Shown: positions 8,042 to 17,034, counted from the stretch's first letter. The stretch: DNA of 64,000 bases from Brumimicrobium ulvae (GCF_947504225.1 NZ_CANNGT010000002.1:410071-474070), one strand, 5' to 3'. The notes: generated by a model from the sequence alone, not told the origin. Made by a program: numbers and translations.

Positions 8042-9745
8042 ATGTTTAATAAATTCATCATACTCCTACTACTAATCCCGTTTTTATTTAGCTGTGAAAC
8101 CAATCCGGCAACCGATGCTGAGGGCGTAATTAGCGCCAAAGGAGGGGTGAGATATGGAGGAGAATTTCGCTTTATGTCAAGTGAAAAAGTAAAAAGTCTC
8201 TTCCCTTTAGAAGTAAATGATATCTACTCCAATCGAGTGGTTTCCCAAATCTTTCAAGGTTTATTGAAAATTGATCCGGGAAGCACAGACTTGGTTCCAT
8301 CAATTGCCACAGAAACCAAAGTGAATGAAAATTCAACTCTTTTTACTTTTAAGTTAAGAGATGATGTTTACTTTCAGGATGATGCATGTTTTGAGGATGG
8401 AAAGGGAAGGAAAGTAACGGCCTTAGATTTTAAATATGTATTAGAATTTGCTTGTTCTAGTCATGAGTTAAATCAAATCTCTTATTTATTGAAAGACAAA
8501 GTAAAAGGTGCAGACCTTTACTACAAAGGTGAGGTTGACCATGTAGAAGGAATTAGGGTTGTAGATGAACATACTTTAGAGATTGAATTAAAATCGCCAT
8601 TCTCAGGATTTAAGAAAGTCTTGACCCATGTTGGACTTAGTGTTTTTCCAAAAGAGGCTTTTGAAAAATACGGTAAAGACATAAGGACTCATCCAGTAGG
8701 AACAGGAGCTTTTGTATTAGAGGCTTTCGAAGAAGAAAAAATTGTATTGAAAAGAAATAACACTTTCTGGGACAAAGATGACTTTGGAAACCCATTGCCT
8801 TTCCTTGATAAAGTGATAATGACCTACAGCAAGGACAAAGCAGATGAGTTGTTGTCCTTTAGAGCTGAAAAAATCGATTTAGTATTGGATATTCCTGTTG
8901 AGGAAGTGGAGAATGTATTAGGAACACTTCACGAGGCTCAAGCTGGAGAAAACGTTAAACATATTGTGGATTCTAAATCCAGCATGAGTATTACTTATTA
9001 TGGTTTTGCTCATGGAAGTGAAGAGTTTTCTAAGAAGGAAGTTCGTCAAGCTTTTAATATGGCTGTTGATCGTAAATCAATTATTGATAATTGGTTAGAA
9101 GGTGAAGGTTGGCCAGCAACCAATGGTTTTGTGCCACGCATGAAAGGGTACCCATCGTTAGACGTTAAGGGTCATACTTATGATGTTGAAAAAGCGCAAG
9201 CACTAATGGCTTCAGCAGGCTACCCAAATGGAAAAGGCTTTCCAACTTTAAGTTTATATGTGAATGCTCTAGAAGAGTCTGGTGGACACAAATTAGCCAA
9301 AGCGGTTGCAAGTTCACTTAAAGAAAATCTTGGAGTAAATGTTAAAATTGAATTGGTTACTTATGAGGATAGAGAAAAATTAATACTAGACGGTACTGCT
9401 ATTTTCTGGCGTGCAGGTTGGGTTGCAGATTACCCAGATCCAGAAAACTTCTTAAACCTATTTTACAGTGGAAACATTGGGGAAAATAGTTCAACAATTA
9501 ACCCATTCAAATATAAAAATCCAGAGTTTGATGCCATGTTTGAAAAAGCTTTGGCGGAAACAGATGATGAAAAACGAATGGATTTATTTGCTCAATGTGA
9601 TCAGATAATCATAAATGATGCAGCGGTTATGCCGTTGGTTACAGATGACTTTGTGACAATGGTTAACCTGAAAGTGAGAAAATTTGTGACCAATGAGGTT
9701 GAACAATTAGATTTTTCTCGTATATTTATAAAAGAAATTAATTAA
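8042..9745 (+). CDS. ABC transporter substrate-binding lipoprotein (SBP_bac_5, peptide type)
   Basis: The 567-residue protein begins with a lipoprotein signal peptide (FLFSC, lipid attachment at C18). The rest resembles the OppA/DppA family 5 solute-binding proteins: a VVSQIFQGLL segment early on, the FKLRDDVYFQDD segment, KEVRQAFNMAVDR, and the C-terminal WRAGWVADYPDPENFL motif. These proteins capture peptides or similar solutes for an ABC importer. No permease or ATPase gene is adjacent, so its partner must be elsewhere. A strong bidirectional-looking terminator follows at 9791-9824. Opp-type specificity cannot be read from sequence. Confidence 0.9.
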   Translation: MFNKFIILLLLIPFLFSCETNPATDAEGVISAKGGVRYGGEFRFMSSEKVKSLFPLEVNDIYSNRVVSQIFQGLLKIDPGSTDLVPSIATETKVNENSTLFTFKLRDDVYFQDDACFEDGKGRKVTALDFKYVLEFACSSHELNQISYLLKDKVKGADLYYKGEVDHVEGIRVVDEHTLEIELKSPFSGFKKVLTHVGLSVFPKEAFEKYGKDIRTHPVGTGAFVLEAFEEEKIVLKRNNTFWDKDDFGNPLPFLDKVIMTYSKDKADELLSFRAEKIDLVLDIPVEEVENVLGTLHEAQAGENVKHIVDSKSSMSITYYGFAHGSEEFSKKEVRQAFNMAVDRKSIIDNWLEGEGWPATNGFVPRMKGYPSLDVKGHTYDVEKAQALMASAGYPNGKGFPTLSLYVNALEESGGHKLAKAVASSLKENLGVNVKIELVTYEDREKLILDGTAIFWRAGWVADYPDPENFLNLFYSGNIGENSSTINPFKYKNPEFDAMFEKALAETDDEKRMDLFAQCDQIIINDAAVMPLVTDDFVTMVNLKVRKFVTNEVEQLDFSRIFIKEIN

Positions 9746-9790
9746 TAACCAATAAACAAACCTCTCAGCTTGCAATTTGAGAAAAAATTT

Positions 9791-9824
9791 AAGCCGCATC
9801 TTTAAAGGTGCGGCTTTTCTTTTT
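9791..9824 (+). terminator. Rho-independent terminator after the peptide-binding lipoprotein
   Basis: AAGCCGCAT... (9791 on) pairs with ...GTGCGGCTT ending at 9816, a stem of up to 13 bp with one G-T pair and an unpaired centre around CTTTAAAG, followed by a T-rich run. It overlaps a possible upstream GTG at 9808 of the next gene, which argues against that start. Confidence 0.88.
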
Positions 9825-9851
9825 ATCAGGCGAATATCTATTCAATAGTAT

Positions 9852-9859
9852 TATCTTTG
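9852..9859 (+). promoter_or_regulatory. -7 promoter element of the glycosyltransferase pair
   Basis: TATCTTTG matches TAnnTTTG. It lies 17 bp upstream of the ATG at 9877 and downstream of the preceding terminator, which supports 9877 as the true start. Confidence 0.55.
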
Positions 9860-9876
9860 AAGCTATAATAATACAA

Positions 9877-10638
9877 ATGAAGCATCCCTTAACATCAACA
9901 ATTATTACTTTCAATGAGGAGCGAAATATAGCGCGTTGTATAGATGCATTGTTGCCGATATCTGATGAAATCATCGTTCTGGATTCATTCTCAACAGATA
10001 AAACAGTTGAAATTTGTAAAGCCAAAGGAGTTCGGATAGAACAGAGGGAGTGGAAAGGCTATTCCAATGCAAAAAACTACTTGAATCAACTCGCAACGCA
10101 TGAGTATATTTTCTCGGTAGATGCAGATGAAGCTCCTGATGCAGTTTTACAAAAGGAAATCATGCTTCAAAAACAAGTAGGCTTTAAAGGAGTGTACGCA
10201 GTAAATAGGTTGACCAATTATTGCGGGAAATGGATCAAACACTCAGGCTGGTATCCAGATGTTAAAACACGTATTTTTCCAAAATCAGAGAGCCTTTGGG
10301 AAGGTGAATATGTACACGAAGAGTTGGTCATTAAGAACAACCCGACGCCCAAACAATTGAAAGGACATCTTTTGCATTATTCCTACTATTCACAAAAAGA
10401 ACATAGAGCACGTGCAGATAAGTATTCTGAACTTACTGCTGTAAAAATGTATAAAAAGGGTAAAAGAGTAGGTCCTTTAAAGCCATACATTAGTGCTTTG
10501 GGTAGATTTGTTGCCATGTATTTGATCAAAGCAGGTTTTCTAGATGGTTCAGCAGGATTCCATATCGCGAGGATATCAGCACTTTCCAATATTTATAAGT
10601 ACAAAGAATTAATTAGACTGCAGAATGAAAACAATTGA
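9877..10638 (+). CDS. Family 2 glycosyltransferase (WaaE/KdtX-like)
   Basis: With the start at 9877 this is a 253-residue GT2 (GT-A fold) enzyme. It has the N-terminal TSTIITFNEERNI nucleotide-binding segment, DSFSTDKT, and the metal-binding DxD region VDADEAPD. The overall pattern matches LPS-core glucosyltransferases of the WaaE/KdtX type, which add a sugar to the inner core on the cytoplasmic side. An in-frame GTG 69 bp upstream is rejected because it lies inside the previous gene's terminator. The gene overlaps the following GT9 gene by 14 bp, suggesting one transcript for LPS or surface glycan assembly. Confidence 0.88.
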   Translation: MKHPLTSTIITFNEERNIARCIDALLPISDEIIVLDSFSTDKTVEICKAKGVRIEQREWKGYSNAKNYLNQLATHEYIFSVDADEAPDAVLQKEIMLQKQVGFKGVYAVNRLTNYCGKWIKHSGWYPDVKTRIFPKSESLWEGEYVHEELVIKNNPTPKQLKGHLLHYSYYSQKEHRARADKYSELTAVKMYKKGKRVGPLKPYISALGRFVAMYLIKAGFLDGSAGFHIARISALSNIYKYKELIRLQNENN

Positions 10639-11623
10639 TTTGTCGAATAAGACTGTTGTAATTAGCAGAACAGACAGTATTGGCGATGTGATCTTAACCT
10701 TGCCCATGTGTGCATGGTTGAAAAAAGAGTTTCCTGCTGTTCGTATCGTATTTTTTAGTCAATCTTACACCCTTGAAATTTTACGTTGCTATCCTTTTAT
10801 TGATGAGGTTGTATGCATCGATACTTGGAAAGACCATAGTTTTGAAGAACAGAAATCATTACTCGAAAAGTTAGAGGTATTTGCATTCATTCATGTTTTT
10901 CCGAATAAACATTTAGCAAAATTGGCCAAAGCAGCTAAGATTCCTTTCCGTGTTGGAACATCACATCGTTTATTTCATTTACTCACCTGTAATATTCGGC
11001 CAAACTTTACACGCAAGAAATCTGATTTGCATGAGGCACAGTTAAATTTTGAATTGTTGAGAAGCTTCAATCTTAAAACCTTACCTGAATTGAAGGATTT
11101 GATTGCTTTACTGAAAGGTTTTCAACCGCAGTCTGAACTGAGTCCTTACTTAAAGGATGTTTTAAGCAGCAAACGAAAGAAAGTGATATTGCATACAAAA
11201 TCTCAAGGTTCTGCTGTAGAATGGCCTATAGAAAACTATGTTGAATTAGCGAATCTTTTGGTAAAAATGGATTATACAGTGTATTTTTCAGGTACAGAAA
11301 AAGAAGGACAACAGTTTCGAGGTGCGCTCCCATCAGATTCAAACATTATCGATATTTCTGGTAAAAGCAGTTTGGGGGAACTCATTACTTTTATTTCTAA
11401 ATGTGATGCTTTAGTAGCATGCAGTACAGGACCTTTACATATTGCAGCAGTTTTAGGTATAAAAGCGATTGGTTTATATACAGATTTACGACCAATGCAT
11501 CCAGGAAGATGGGCTCCTTTAGGAGAGAATAGTCGTGCTTTAACAATGAACAATACGGTAAATCCTCAACTCGAAGATATTTACAACATTACTGTTGATG
11601 AGGTGATAAAGTGGATAAAATAG
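10625..11623 (+). CDS. Family 9 glycosyltransferase (heptosyltransferase-like)
   Basis: This 332-residue GT-B enzyme has the GT9 N-terminal motif VVISRTDSIGDVILTLPM and the C-terminal sugar-nucleotide-binding region CSTGPLHIAAVLGIKAIGLY, close to WaaC/WaaF/WaaQ. GT9 enzymes add heptose or similar sugars to the LPS inner core. The donor sugar here is unknown. It overlaps the upstream GT2 gene by 14 bp, so the two are probably translationally coupled. The next gene is convergent (end at 11678). Confidence 0.88.
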   Translation: MKTIDLSNKTVVISRTDSIGDVILTLPMCAWLKKEFPAVRIVFFSQSYTLEILRCYPFIDEVVCIDTWKDHSFEEQKSLLEKLEVFAFIHVFPNKHLAKLAKAAKIPFRVGTSHRLFHLLTCNIRPNFTRKKSDLHEAQLNFELLRSFNLKTLPELKDLIALLKGFQPQSELSPYLKDVLSSKRKKVILHTKSQGSAVEWPIENYVELANLLVKMDYTVYFSGTEKEGQQFRGALPSDSNIIDISGKSSLGELITFISKCDALVACSTGPLHIAAVLGIKAIGLYTDLRPMHPGRWAPLGENSRALTMNNTVNPQLEDIYNITVDEVIKWIK

Positions 11624-11677
11624 AAAACCCCTCTAATGAAAGAAGGGTGATAAATAAGAATATAAAAAAAGCTTTTA

Positions 11678-11869
11678 TTACTTGATCTGGTTCGGATCGT
11701 TAGCAGCTTCTTGATTGTATTTTGCTTGTAAACGCATCCAAATAAATAATCCTACGAATCCTAGAACGATAACTGCGTAGTTGAAAATATTTCCAACGTT
11801 TTCAAACAATATTTCTGTAGTCCATAATAGACCATCACCTGTCGCTTCAACTAATTCTGTATAAGTCAT
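11678..11869 (-). CDS. Small single-span membrane protein, DUF6341-like
   Basis: The 63-residue product (MTYTELVEATGDGLLW...) has one transmembrane segment (about residues 31-48) and a short charged tail. A longer in-frame start at 11908 would add 13 residues, but a TATATTTG -7 box at 11889-11896 lies inside that extension, so 11869 is preferred. The gene is divergent from a DUF6427-like membrane protein. In flavobacteria a small DUF6341 protein is often a neighbour of DUF6427 (recalled, not searched). The function is unknown. Confidence 0.65.
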   Translation of the reverse strand: MTYTELVEATGDGLLWTTEILFENVGNIFNYAVIVLGFVGLFIWMRLQAKYNQEAANDPNQIK

Positions 11870-11888
11870 AACAATAATTATTAGTGCA

Positions 11889-11896
11889 CAAATATA
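11889..11896 (-). promoter_or_regulatory. -7 promoter element of the small DUF6341-like gene
   Basis: Reads TATATTTG on the minus strand, 19 bp before the ATG at 11869. It decides between two possible starts, favouring the shorter protein. Confidence 0.55.
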
Positions 11897-11948
11897 ATAT
11901 TTTTCCAATTGAATAGCTAAAAACTCTATATTTATCTCATTGAAATCC

Positions 11949-11956
11949 TACATTTG
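11949..11956 (+). promoter_or_regulatory. -7 promoter element of the DUF6427-like gene
   Basis: TACATTTG matches TAnnTTTG and lies 26 bp before the ATG at 11983. It forms a divergent promoter pair with 11889-11896. Confidence 0.5.
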
Positions 11957-11982
11957 TATAACAAATAAAATCATTTTCATGC

Positions 11983-12936
11983 ATGATTAAGTACTTCGCC
12001 AATAATCAGTCTATTATACTTGTGCTCATACCCGTGTTTGTGTTGTTGCATATGCTGATGGACTTTTACTTTCCTGAATTTAACATGTTGGCGGTTGGAC
12101 AAGAAAACTTGTGGAATTTAGATTTTAAACAAATTAACCCCTTTCTTTCGAAGTCATTGGCTTTCGTTTTTATTTGTGTGAATGCAATTTTGCTGAACTT
12201 TGTGTTCAATACACTTGAATTCTATGATCGATTTGTATATCTGCCTAGCATTATGTACGTATTGATGGTGTTTCTGTTCCCTATCAGCTTGCGTTTTGGA
12301 GAAGACCTTATAGCACACTTCTTTTTTATTCTGTCTTTTTATCAACTCCTCAGTATCCGTCAAAATGATGACGCGAGAAACAATACTTTTTTAAGCGGGT
12401 TATTTTTAGGAGCAGCAGCAACGTTTTTGCCTATTTATGTCACATTTATATTGCTAATTTGGCTAGGTATATTTATTATGCGGCCTTTTGTTTTTAGAGA
12501 ATACCTCCTCCCTTTGGTCGCCCTGGCTTTTCCTTTTTTATGGGTGTTTTTAGTGGATCAGGAATTCTATTATCATTTCTTCCTTTTTGATTCAACTTTG
12601 AATTTCTCAAGGTTTGGAGGCTTATTTATTGTCATTCCGCATATAGTAATTATCATCTTGGCATTATTGGCCAATAAAAAGATTTTGGAACGGCGACTAA
12701 AGAGTTCAATCCGTTATAAAAGAATAATTTCAGTGACCCTATTTGCATTGGTGTTTTCGGCGAGTCTCAGTATCTTGATTCTGATTTTTACGAAGTCCTA
12801 CTTTTATTTTACAATTGGTGCTGCGATACTTCCATTCATATTGCCTTATGCCTATTTGAATGTAAAGCATAAATGGTTGCCTTACTCATTATTTTACGCT
12901 TTAATCCTCTTGAATATTGTTAAGTTCTTTTATTAA
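11983..12936 (+). CDS. Polytopic membrane protein, DUF6427-like
   Basis: The 317-residue protein is highly hydrophobic, with roughly eight to ten membrane spans and short charged loops. The start (MIKYFANNQSIILVLIPVFV), the central LSIRQNDDARNNTFLSGLFLG loop and the conserved membrane pattern resemble DUF6427, a flavobacterial membrane family of unknown function. It is divergent from the small DUF6341-like gene and convergent with the ion channel (20-bp gap). No enzyme motif is visible. Confidence 0.7.
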   Translation: MIKYFANNQSIILVLIPVFVLLHMLMDFYFPEFNMLAVGQENLWNLDFKQINPFLSKSLAFVFICVNAILLNFVFNTLEFYDRFVYLPSIMYVLMVFLFPISLRFGEDLIAHFFFILSFYQLLSIRQNDDARNNTFLSGLFLGAAATFLPIYVTFILLIWLGIFIMRPFVFREYLLPLVALAFPFLWVFLVDQEFYYHFFLFDSTLNFSRFGGLFIVIPHIVIIILALLANKKILERRLKSSIRYKRIISVTLFALVFSASLSILILIFTKSYFYFTIGAAILPFILPYAYLNVKHKWLPYSLFYALILLNIVKFFY

Positions 12937-12956
12937 GTGGAGTTAGCGAATTTTAC

Positions 12957-13814
12957 TTAATCCTTAAATTCGTAGCCACAGTTTTTACAGAAATTGGAAG
13001 ACTTTTCATGGTCGGTAGCACCACAGTTTTCACATTCGAAAGATTTTATTCCTTCATATCGAAGAGCAGTAAACTCCGAAGAAACTATTCCTGTAGGAAC
13101 TGCAATAATTGCATAACCAAAAAGCATGATGAATGAGGCTAATGCTTGTCCAAGTGGCGTAACTGGGGTTATGTCACCATATCCAACTGTAGTGATGGTA
13201 ATAATGGCCCAATACACACTTCTCGGGATACTAGTAAATCCAGCTTCTGCAGGTTCAATTACATACATCATTCCTCCTAGAATAATCACTATTGTCAACA
13301 TGGAGATTAAAAAAACAATGATCTTATGACGACTGTTCTTAAGTGCGTCGCCTAAAATGTCTGCTCCTAACATGTAGCGACTTAATCTTAAAATCCTAAA
13401 TATTCTGAGGAATCGGATGGAACGTAAAAGCATTAATGATTCGGTTCCGTCGACAAACAAACTCAAATAAGAGGGTAGGATTGACAACAAATCCACAATC
13501 CCCATAAATGAGAAAACATAAGAGAGGGGTTTCCTGAGACTGATGATTCGCAGGATATATTCTATGGTAAAAAGTACAGTAATAACCCATTCAATTCCGA
13601 TAAAAGTAAGTCGGTACTTAAGGTTTAAGTATGAAACACTTTCCAACATTACTACAACAATGGATAGAAGAATGAGGATTAAGAGTAAAATGTCAAACCT
13701 TTTACCCGCTTTGGTGTAGGTACCATAAATTATCTCCTGAACTTTCAGTTGCCAAGGCCTTAATTTAAATTCCTTTTCTCTAAAGGCCAACGATTTATCG
13801 ATGTGTTTCTTCAT
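12957..13814 (-). CDS. Voltage-gated-type ion channel with C-terminal zinc ribbon
   Basis: The 285-residue protein has six transmembrane segments in Kv order. Its S4 segment is arginine-rich (LLRSIRFLRIFRILRLSRY), and the pore loop TTVGYGDITP contains the potassium selectivity filter. It therefore probably conducts K+ across the inner membrane. The last 30 residues carry two CxxC pairs (CENC and CKNC), a small zinc ribbon that could act as a cytoplasmic regulatory or assembly domain (inference). It is convergent with the DUF6427-like gene. Confidence 0.92.
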   Translation of the reverse strand: MKKHIDKSLAFREKEFKLRPWQLKVQEIIYGTYTKAGKRFDILLLILILLSIVVVMLESVSYLNLKYRLTFIGIEWVITVLFTIEYILRIISLRKPLSYVFSFMGIVDLLSILPSYLSLFVDGTESLMLLRSIRFLRIFRILRLSRYMLGADILGDALKNSRHKIIVFLISMLTIVIILGGMMYVIEPAEAGFTSIPRSVYWAIITITTVGYGDITPVTPLGQALASFIMLFGYAIIAVPTGIVSSEFTALRYEGIKSFECENCGATDHEKSSNFCKNCGYEFKD

Positions 13815-13940
13815 AGTTTCTTCACTGAAAATATAAAAGTACAGTTTTTTAAGTGATACTCATTAATGGAAATTAACAAATCAAATTCAAGCAATTGGAT
13901 AAAACATCAAAAATTCTTCAATAATTTGTATTTTTGAAGG

Positions 13941-14150
13941 ATGAATGTTCAAGATTTTATACAGCGTAGGTTTTCAGGTCAACTCAATAATGAAGCCGAA
14001 TATATGGAACTCATTGTCCAGGTGTTTGCTGTTTTGATTCTTGGTTTGGTGTTGTGGAGAATGATGGTTGTTTTTCACAAAAAGAAAAAGGCTAAACGAA
14101 AACCAAGTACTTATTTTGAAAATACATTCTCTAGAAACTGGAAGAAATAG
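13941..14150 (+). CDS. Small single-span membrane protein, unknown
   Basis: A 69-residue protein has an N-terminal polar segment, one membrane span (about residues 24-44, LIVQVFAVLILGLVLWRMMV) and a very basic tail (KKKKAKRKP). A TATTTTTG box at 13929-13936 sits only 4 bp before the ATG, so the transcript would be nearly leaderless, which is common in this phylum. The N-in/C-in orientation is not determined. It lies 53 bp before kmo on the same strand. No family is recognised. Confidence 0.6.
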   Translation: MNVQDFIQRRFSGQLNNEAEYMELIVQVFAVLILGLVLWRMMVVFHKKKKAKRKPSTYFENTFSRNWKK

Positions 14151-14203
14151 CAACCCAAAGGGTTTAGGCATTTAGTTAGGGTTAAATTGTTAGACACGAT
14201 AAG

Positions 14204-15547
14204 ATGGAAGAAAAAAAAGTAGCAGTTGTTGGAGCAGGTTTAGTAGGAAGTTTACTGGCTGTTTTACTGGCAAAAAAAGGGATGAATGTTGATGTTTTTG
14301 AACGTCGACCAGACCTTAGAAAGGCAAAAGCAATTGGCGGACGTTCCATTAATTTAGCGCTTTCAAATCGCGGATTCAAAGCATTGGAATTGGCTGGTTT
14401 TGCTGATGAAATCAAAGCCATTGCTATTCCTATGTATGGACGAAAAATGCACGATGTTGAGGGCAACTTAACTTACCAACCTTATGGGAAAGAGGATGAG
14501 GCCATCTATTCCGTTTCTCGTGGACAACTCAATCAAAAGCTCATGAATTTAGCAGATGATTATGAAAATATTCATTACCGATTCAACCACGCTTGTGAAG
14601 ATGTTGATTTGACCAATAACGAAATCCATTTTACAGATACTACAACTGGAAAGTTAGAAAAATATACTTACGATCATATTTTTGGAACAGACGGAGCATT
14701 CTCTGCGGTACGCGGAGCATTACAAAAAACACCTTTGTTTAATTATGCACAAGAATACCTACCGCATGGATACAAAGAGTTAAGCTTTCCTGCCAATCCT
14801 GATGGAACACATTGTTTTGATAAAAACTGTTTACATATATGGCCACGTGGAGAATTTATGTTGATTGCTTTGCCGAATTTAGACGGTAGCTTTACGGTAA
14901 CACTTTTCTTCCCAATGAAAGGAGAAACTTCTTTCGAAAGTTTGGATACTGAAGAAAAGGTCGTTGCATTTTTTGAAAAGACATTCCCGGATGCTCTGGC
15001 CAATATGCCTACATTGACAAAAGACTTTTTTGAAAATCCAACCTCTACATTGGTGACCATCCGTTGTAATCCATGGAACTTTGACAATAAAGTATTGTTG
15101 CTTGGAGATGCTTCTCATGCTGTTGTTCCTTTTTACGGACAAGGATTGAACGCAGGGATGGAAGACTGTACAATTTTCTTTGACCTCTTAGATAAATATA
15201 ATTTGGAAGACGGATCACTGTTTGATTTATTTAGTGAAAAACGTGTTGATGATGGAAATGCAATTGCAGATTTAGCTTTGTATAATTATATTGAAATGCG
15301 CGATTTAGCAGGAGATGAAGATTTCCTTCTAAGAAAGAAAATTGAGCGAAAGTTTAGCGATATGTACCCAAATAAGTGGATGCCGTTATACTCACAAGTT
15401 ACCTTCAGCCATATTCCTTATTCTGAAGCTTTGGCGGCTGGGAATAAACAACGAAAGATTATGGATGAGGTGATGAAAATGGAGCAGATTCACCAAAACT
15501 GGGACGACCCTAAAGTGATTGATAAAATATTAACTTTGTTAGCATGA
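14204..15547 (+). CDS. kmo: Kynurenine 3-monooxygenase
   Basis: This 447-residue FAD-dependent aromatic hydroxylase converts L-kynurenine to 3-hydroxykynurenine with NADPH and O2 in tryptophan catabolism or the eukaryote-like NAD route. The N-terminal Rossmann motif (VAVVGAGLVGSLLAVLLAKKG), the GGRSINLALSNRG segment specific to KMO, and the second FAD motif LLGDASHAVVPFYGQGLNAG are all present. The length matches the family. No other kynurenine pathway gene is nearby. Its last codons overlap the next gene by 4 bp (ATGA). Confidence 0.95.
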   Translation: MEEKKVAVVGAGLVGSLLAVLLAKKGMNVDVFERRPDLRKAKAIGGRSINLALSNRGFKALELAGFADEIKAIAIPMYGRKMHDVEGNLTYQPYGKEDEAIYSVSRGQLNQKLMNLADDYENIHYRFNHACEDVDLTNNEIHFTDTTTGKLEKYTYDHIFGTDGAFSAVRGALQKTPLFNYAQEYLPHGYKELSFPANPDGTHCFDKNCLHIWPRGEFMLIALPNLDGSFTVTLFFPMKGETSFESLDTEEKVVAFFEKTFPDALANMPTLTKDFFENPTSTLVTIRCNPWNFDNKVLLLGDASHAVVPFYGQGLNAGMEDCTIFFDLLDKYNLEDGSLFDLFSEKRVDDGNAIADLALYNYIEMRDLAGDEDFLLRKKIERKFSDMYPNKWMPLYSQVTFSHIPYSEALAAGNKQRKIMDEVMKMEQIHQNWDDPKVIDKILTLLA

Positions 15548-16449
15548 AAGCCTTAAAATTACTTCTTCTTTTTACTGTTTTAATTACAACTTCTGTGTAT
15601 GGACAATACAGTCCAAAGAAGAAGAAAAAACAATTTTATGGAAATCAAAGATTGCACAAGCCTATCTATCGCTGGGTTACAGGCGATTACCTTAGGCACG
15701 GTATTCAATTGTCTTTTGGTCCAACCTATACTTTTACGAAAATAGGTCCTGAAGAACAGCAACACAGAATTGGTTCTTCGAATCCTTTTGCCGATACACT
15801 TATTCGTTATTCACGAGAAGCTAAAGGTAGAATAGGGATTTTCGGAGAAATTGGAATGGTCCATATTACGAAAAAACCCCGAAAACTAGTTCATTATTAC
15901 GACTGGGGAATAGGATTTAAGTTGTTCGGTGGTAGAGAAATCTTTGAATCTGGAGTATATGACAGTCGAGATACTTTGATAGGTTCTTATACAAGCGAAG
16001 GGAAATTCTATAATGGTTATCTTTATGGAAGGTTCAGTGCACACAACGTTTTTCAAATCAATCCACACTTGTTTTTAGACAATGGCTTAGGATTAAATTT
16101 AGATTACGCAATAATGCCCGGAAACATGGTCCATGATGGTTTTCACCCTCCAGTAGAACAAAAGTTTCAAGGCGATATAATGGGACAGCTTCATTATTCA
16201 CTAGGATTAGGAATTAAACCAAAAACCGATAAAGGGTTTTTCTTTGTACCCAGTGTAGAACTTCCTGTACTAGGAATTTATGAGTGGAATGGTGGTACTC
16301 CAGCTATTCACTGGTTTTCAAGCCAATATTATCCTGTAATGTTAAGACTGAAATTTGTTTGGTTATTCAAAAAAGACCCGAATCGTTGTCCACCTGTAGA
16401 GACAAACGAAAAAGATAGAGAAAGAGCGAGGGAGTATAATAATAGGTAG
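15544..16449 (+). CDS. Exported, probably outer-membrane, protein of unknown function
   Basis: This 301-residue protein has a signal peptide (MKALKLLLLFTVLITTSVYG) and then alternating aromatic/glycine beta-rich segments, compatible with an outer-membrane beta barrel. The mature protein begins with a lysine-rich SPKKKKKQFYG stretch, and the C-terminus is polar (REYNNR) instead of ending in a typical barrel phenylalanine. Its ATG overlaps the kmo stop in ATGA, so it is translationally coupled to kmo although no functional link is evident. Confidence 0.7.
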   Translation: MKALKLLLLFTVLITTSVYGQYSPKKKKKQFYGNQRLHKPIYRWVTGDYLRHGIQLSFGPTYTFTKIGPEEQQHRIGSSNPFADTLIRYSREAKGRIGIFGEIGMVHITKKPRKLVHYYDWGIGFKLFGGREIFESGVYDSRDTLIGSYTSEGKFYNGYLYGRFSAHNVFQINPHLFLDNGLGLNLDYAIMPGNMVHDGFHPPVEQKFQGDIMGQLHYSLGLGIKPKTDKGFFFVPSVELPVLGIYEWNGGTPAIHWFSSQYYPVMLRLKFVWLFKKDPNRCPPVETNEKDRERAREYNNR

Positions 16450-16544
16450 AATACTGCCCTATTCATTGTTTTAATTATAATCTTGGTTTTTAATTGAAAT
16501 GGGTTGGTAAATCAGTTTTTATTATTTTTCACACGATGAAAAAA

Positions 16545-16985
16545 CTACCGTTTACTCTTAAAAAAATCCTTCACCAATGCCCCACATTCCTCAGCTAAAA
16601 TTCCCCCTACAACTTCAGTGGTAGGATGAAAAACGCCTTCATAGCGCAAAGCACCTCTTCTTTCATCCTTGGCTCCAAATACTACCTTGCTGATTTGTGA
16701 CCAATTGAGTGCACCTGCACACATTACACAAGGTTCCATTGTTACATAAAGGGTACATTTCTTTAAATATTTTCCTCCTAGATTTTCTGCAGCAGCTGTT
16801 ATGCTTTGCATTTCTGCATGAGCCGTTACATCATTTAACTGTTCTGTAAGATTATGTCCTTTGGCAATTATGGTGTTGTTAGCCACGATTACCGCACCAA
16901 TGGGCACTTCGTCTAATGCATATGCTTTTTGTGCTTCCTCTAGTGCTTTACGCATAAAATACTCGTCATCAAATGGTTGTATCAT
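16545..16985 (-). CDS. tadA: tRNA-specific adenosine deaminase
   Basis: This 146-residue cytidine-deaminase-fold enzyme converts A34 to inosine in the anticodon of tRNA(Arg)ACG. Zinc ligands and the catalytic glutamate are visible: H56-A-E58 (TAHAEM) and P85-C86-V-M-C89 (EPCVMCAGA). The N-terminal FMRKALEEAQKA helix and VPIGAVIV strand are typical, and the length is normal. A guanine or other deaminase of the same fold is possible, but the PCVMCAGA pattern strongly favours TadA. A TATTTTTG -7 box lies at 17027-17034 on the minus strand. Confidence 0.93.
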   Translation of the reverse strand: MIQPFDDEYFMRKALEEAQKAYALDEVPIGAVIVANNTIIAKGHNLTEQLNDVTAHAEMQSITAAAENLGGKYLKKCTLYVTMEPCVMCAGALNWSQISKVVFGAKDERRGALRYEGVFHPTTEVVGGILAEECGALVKDFFKSKR

Positions 16986-17026
16986 TGCATTTGTTTTAGT
17001 TCAAGTTAGATAATTCCTCACTTGCT

Positions 17027-17034
17027 CAAAAATA
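17027..17034 (-). promoter_or_regulatory. -7 promoter element of tadA
   Basis: TATTTTTG on the minus strand matches TAnnTTTG, 42 bp before the tadA ATG. Confidence 0.5.

Noticed and set aside
9808..9876. Upstream GTG start of the family 2 glycosyltransferase
   Set aside because: It lies inside the preceding terminator, before the -7 box at 9852, and the added residues precede the conserved GT2 start.
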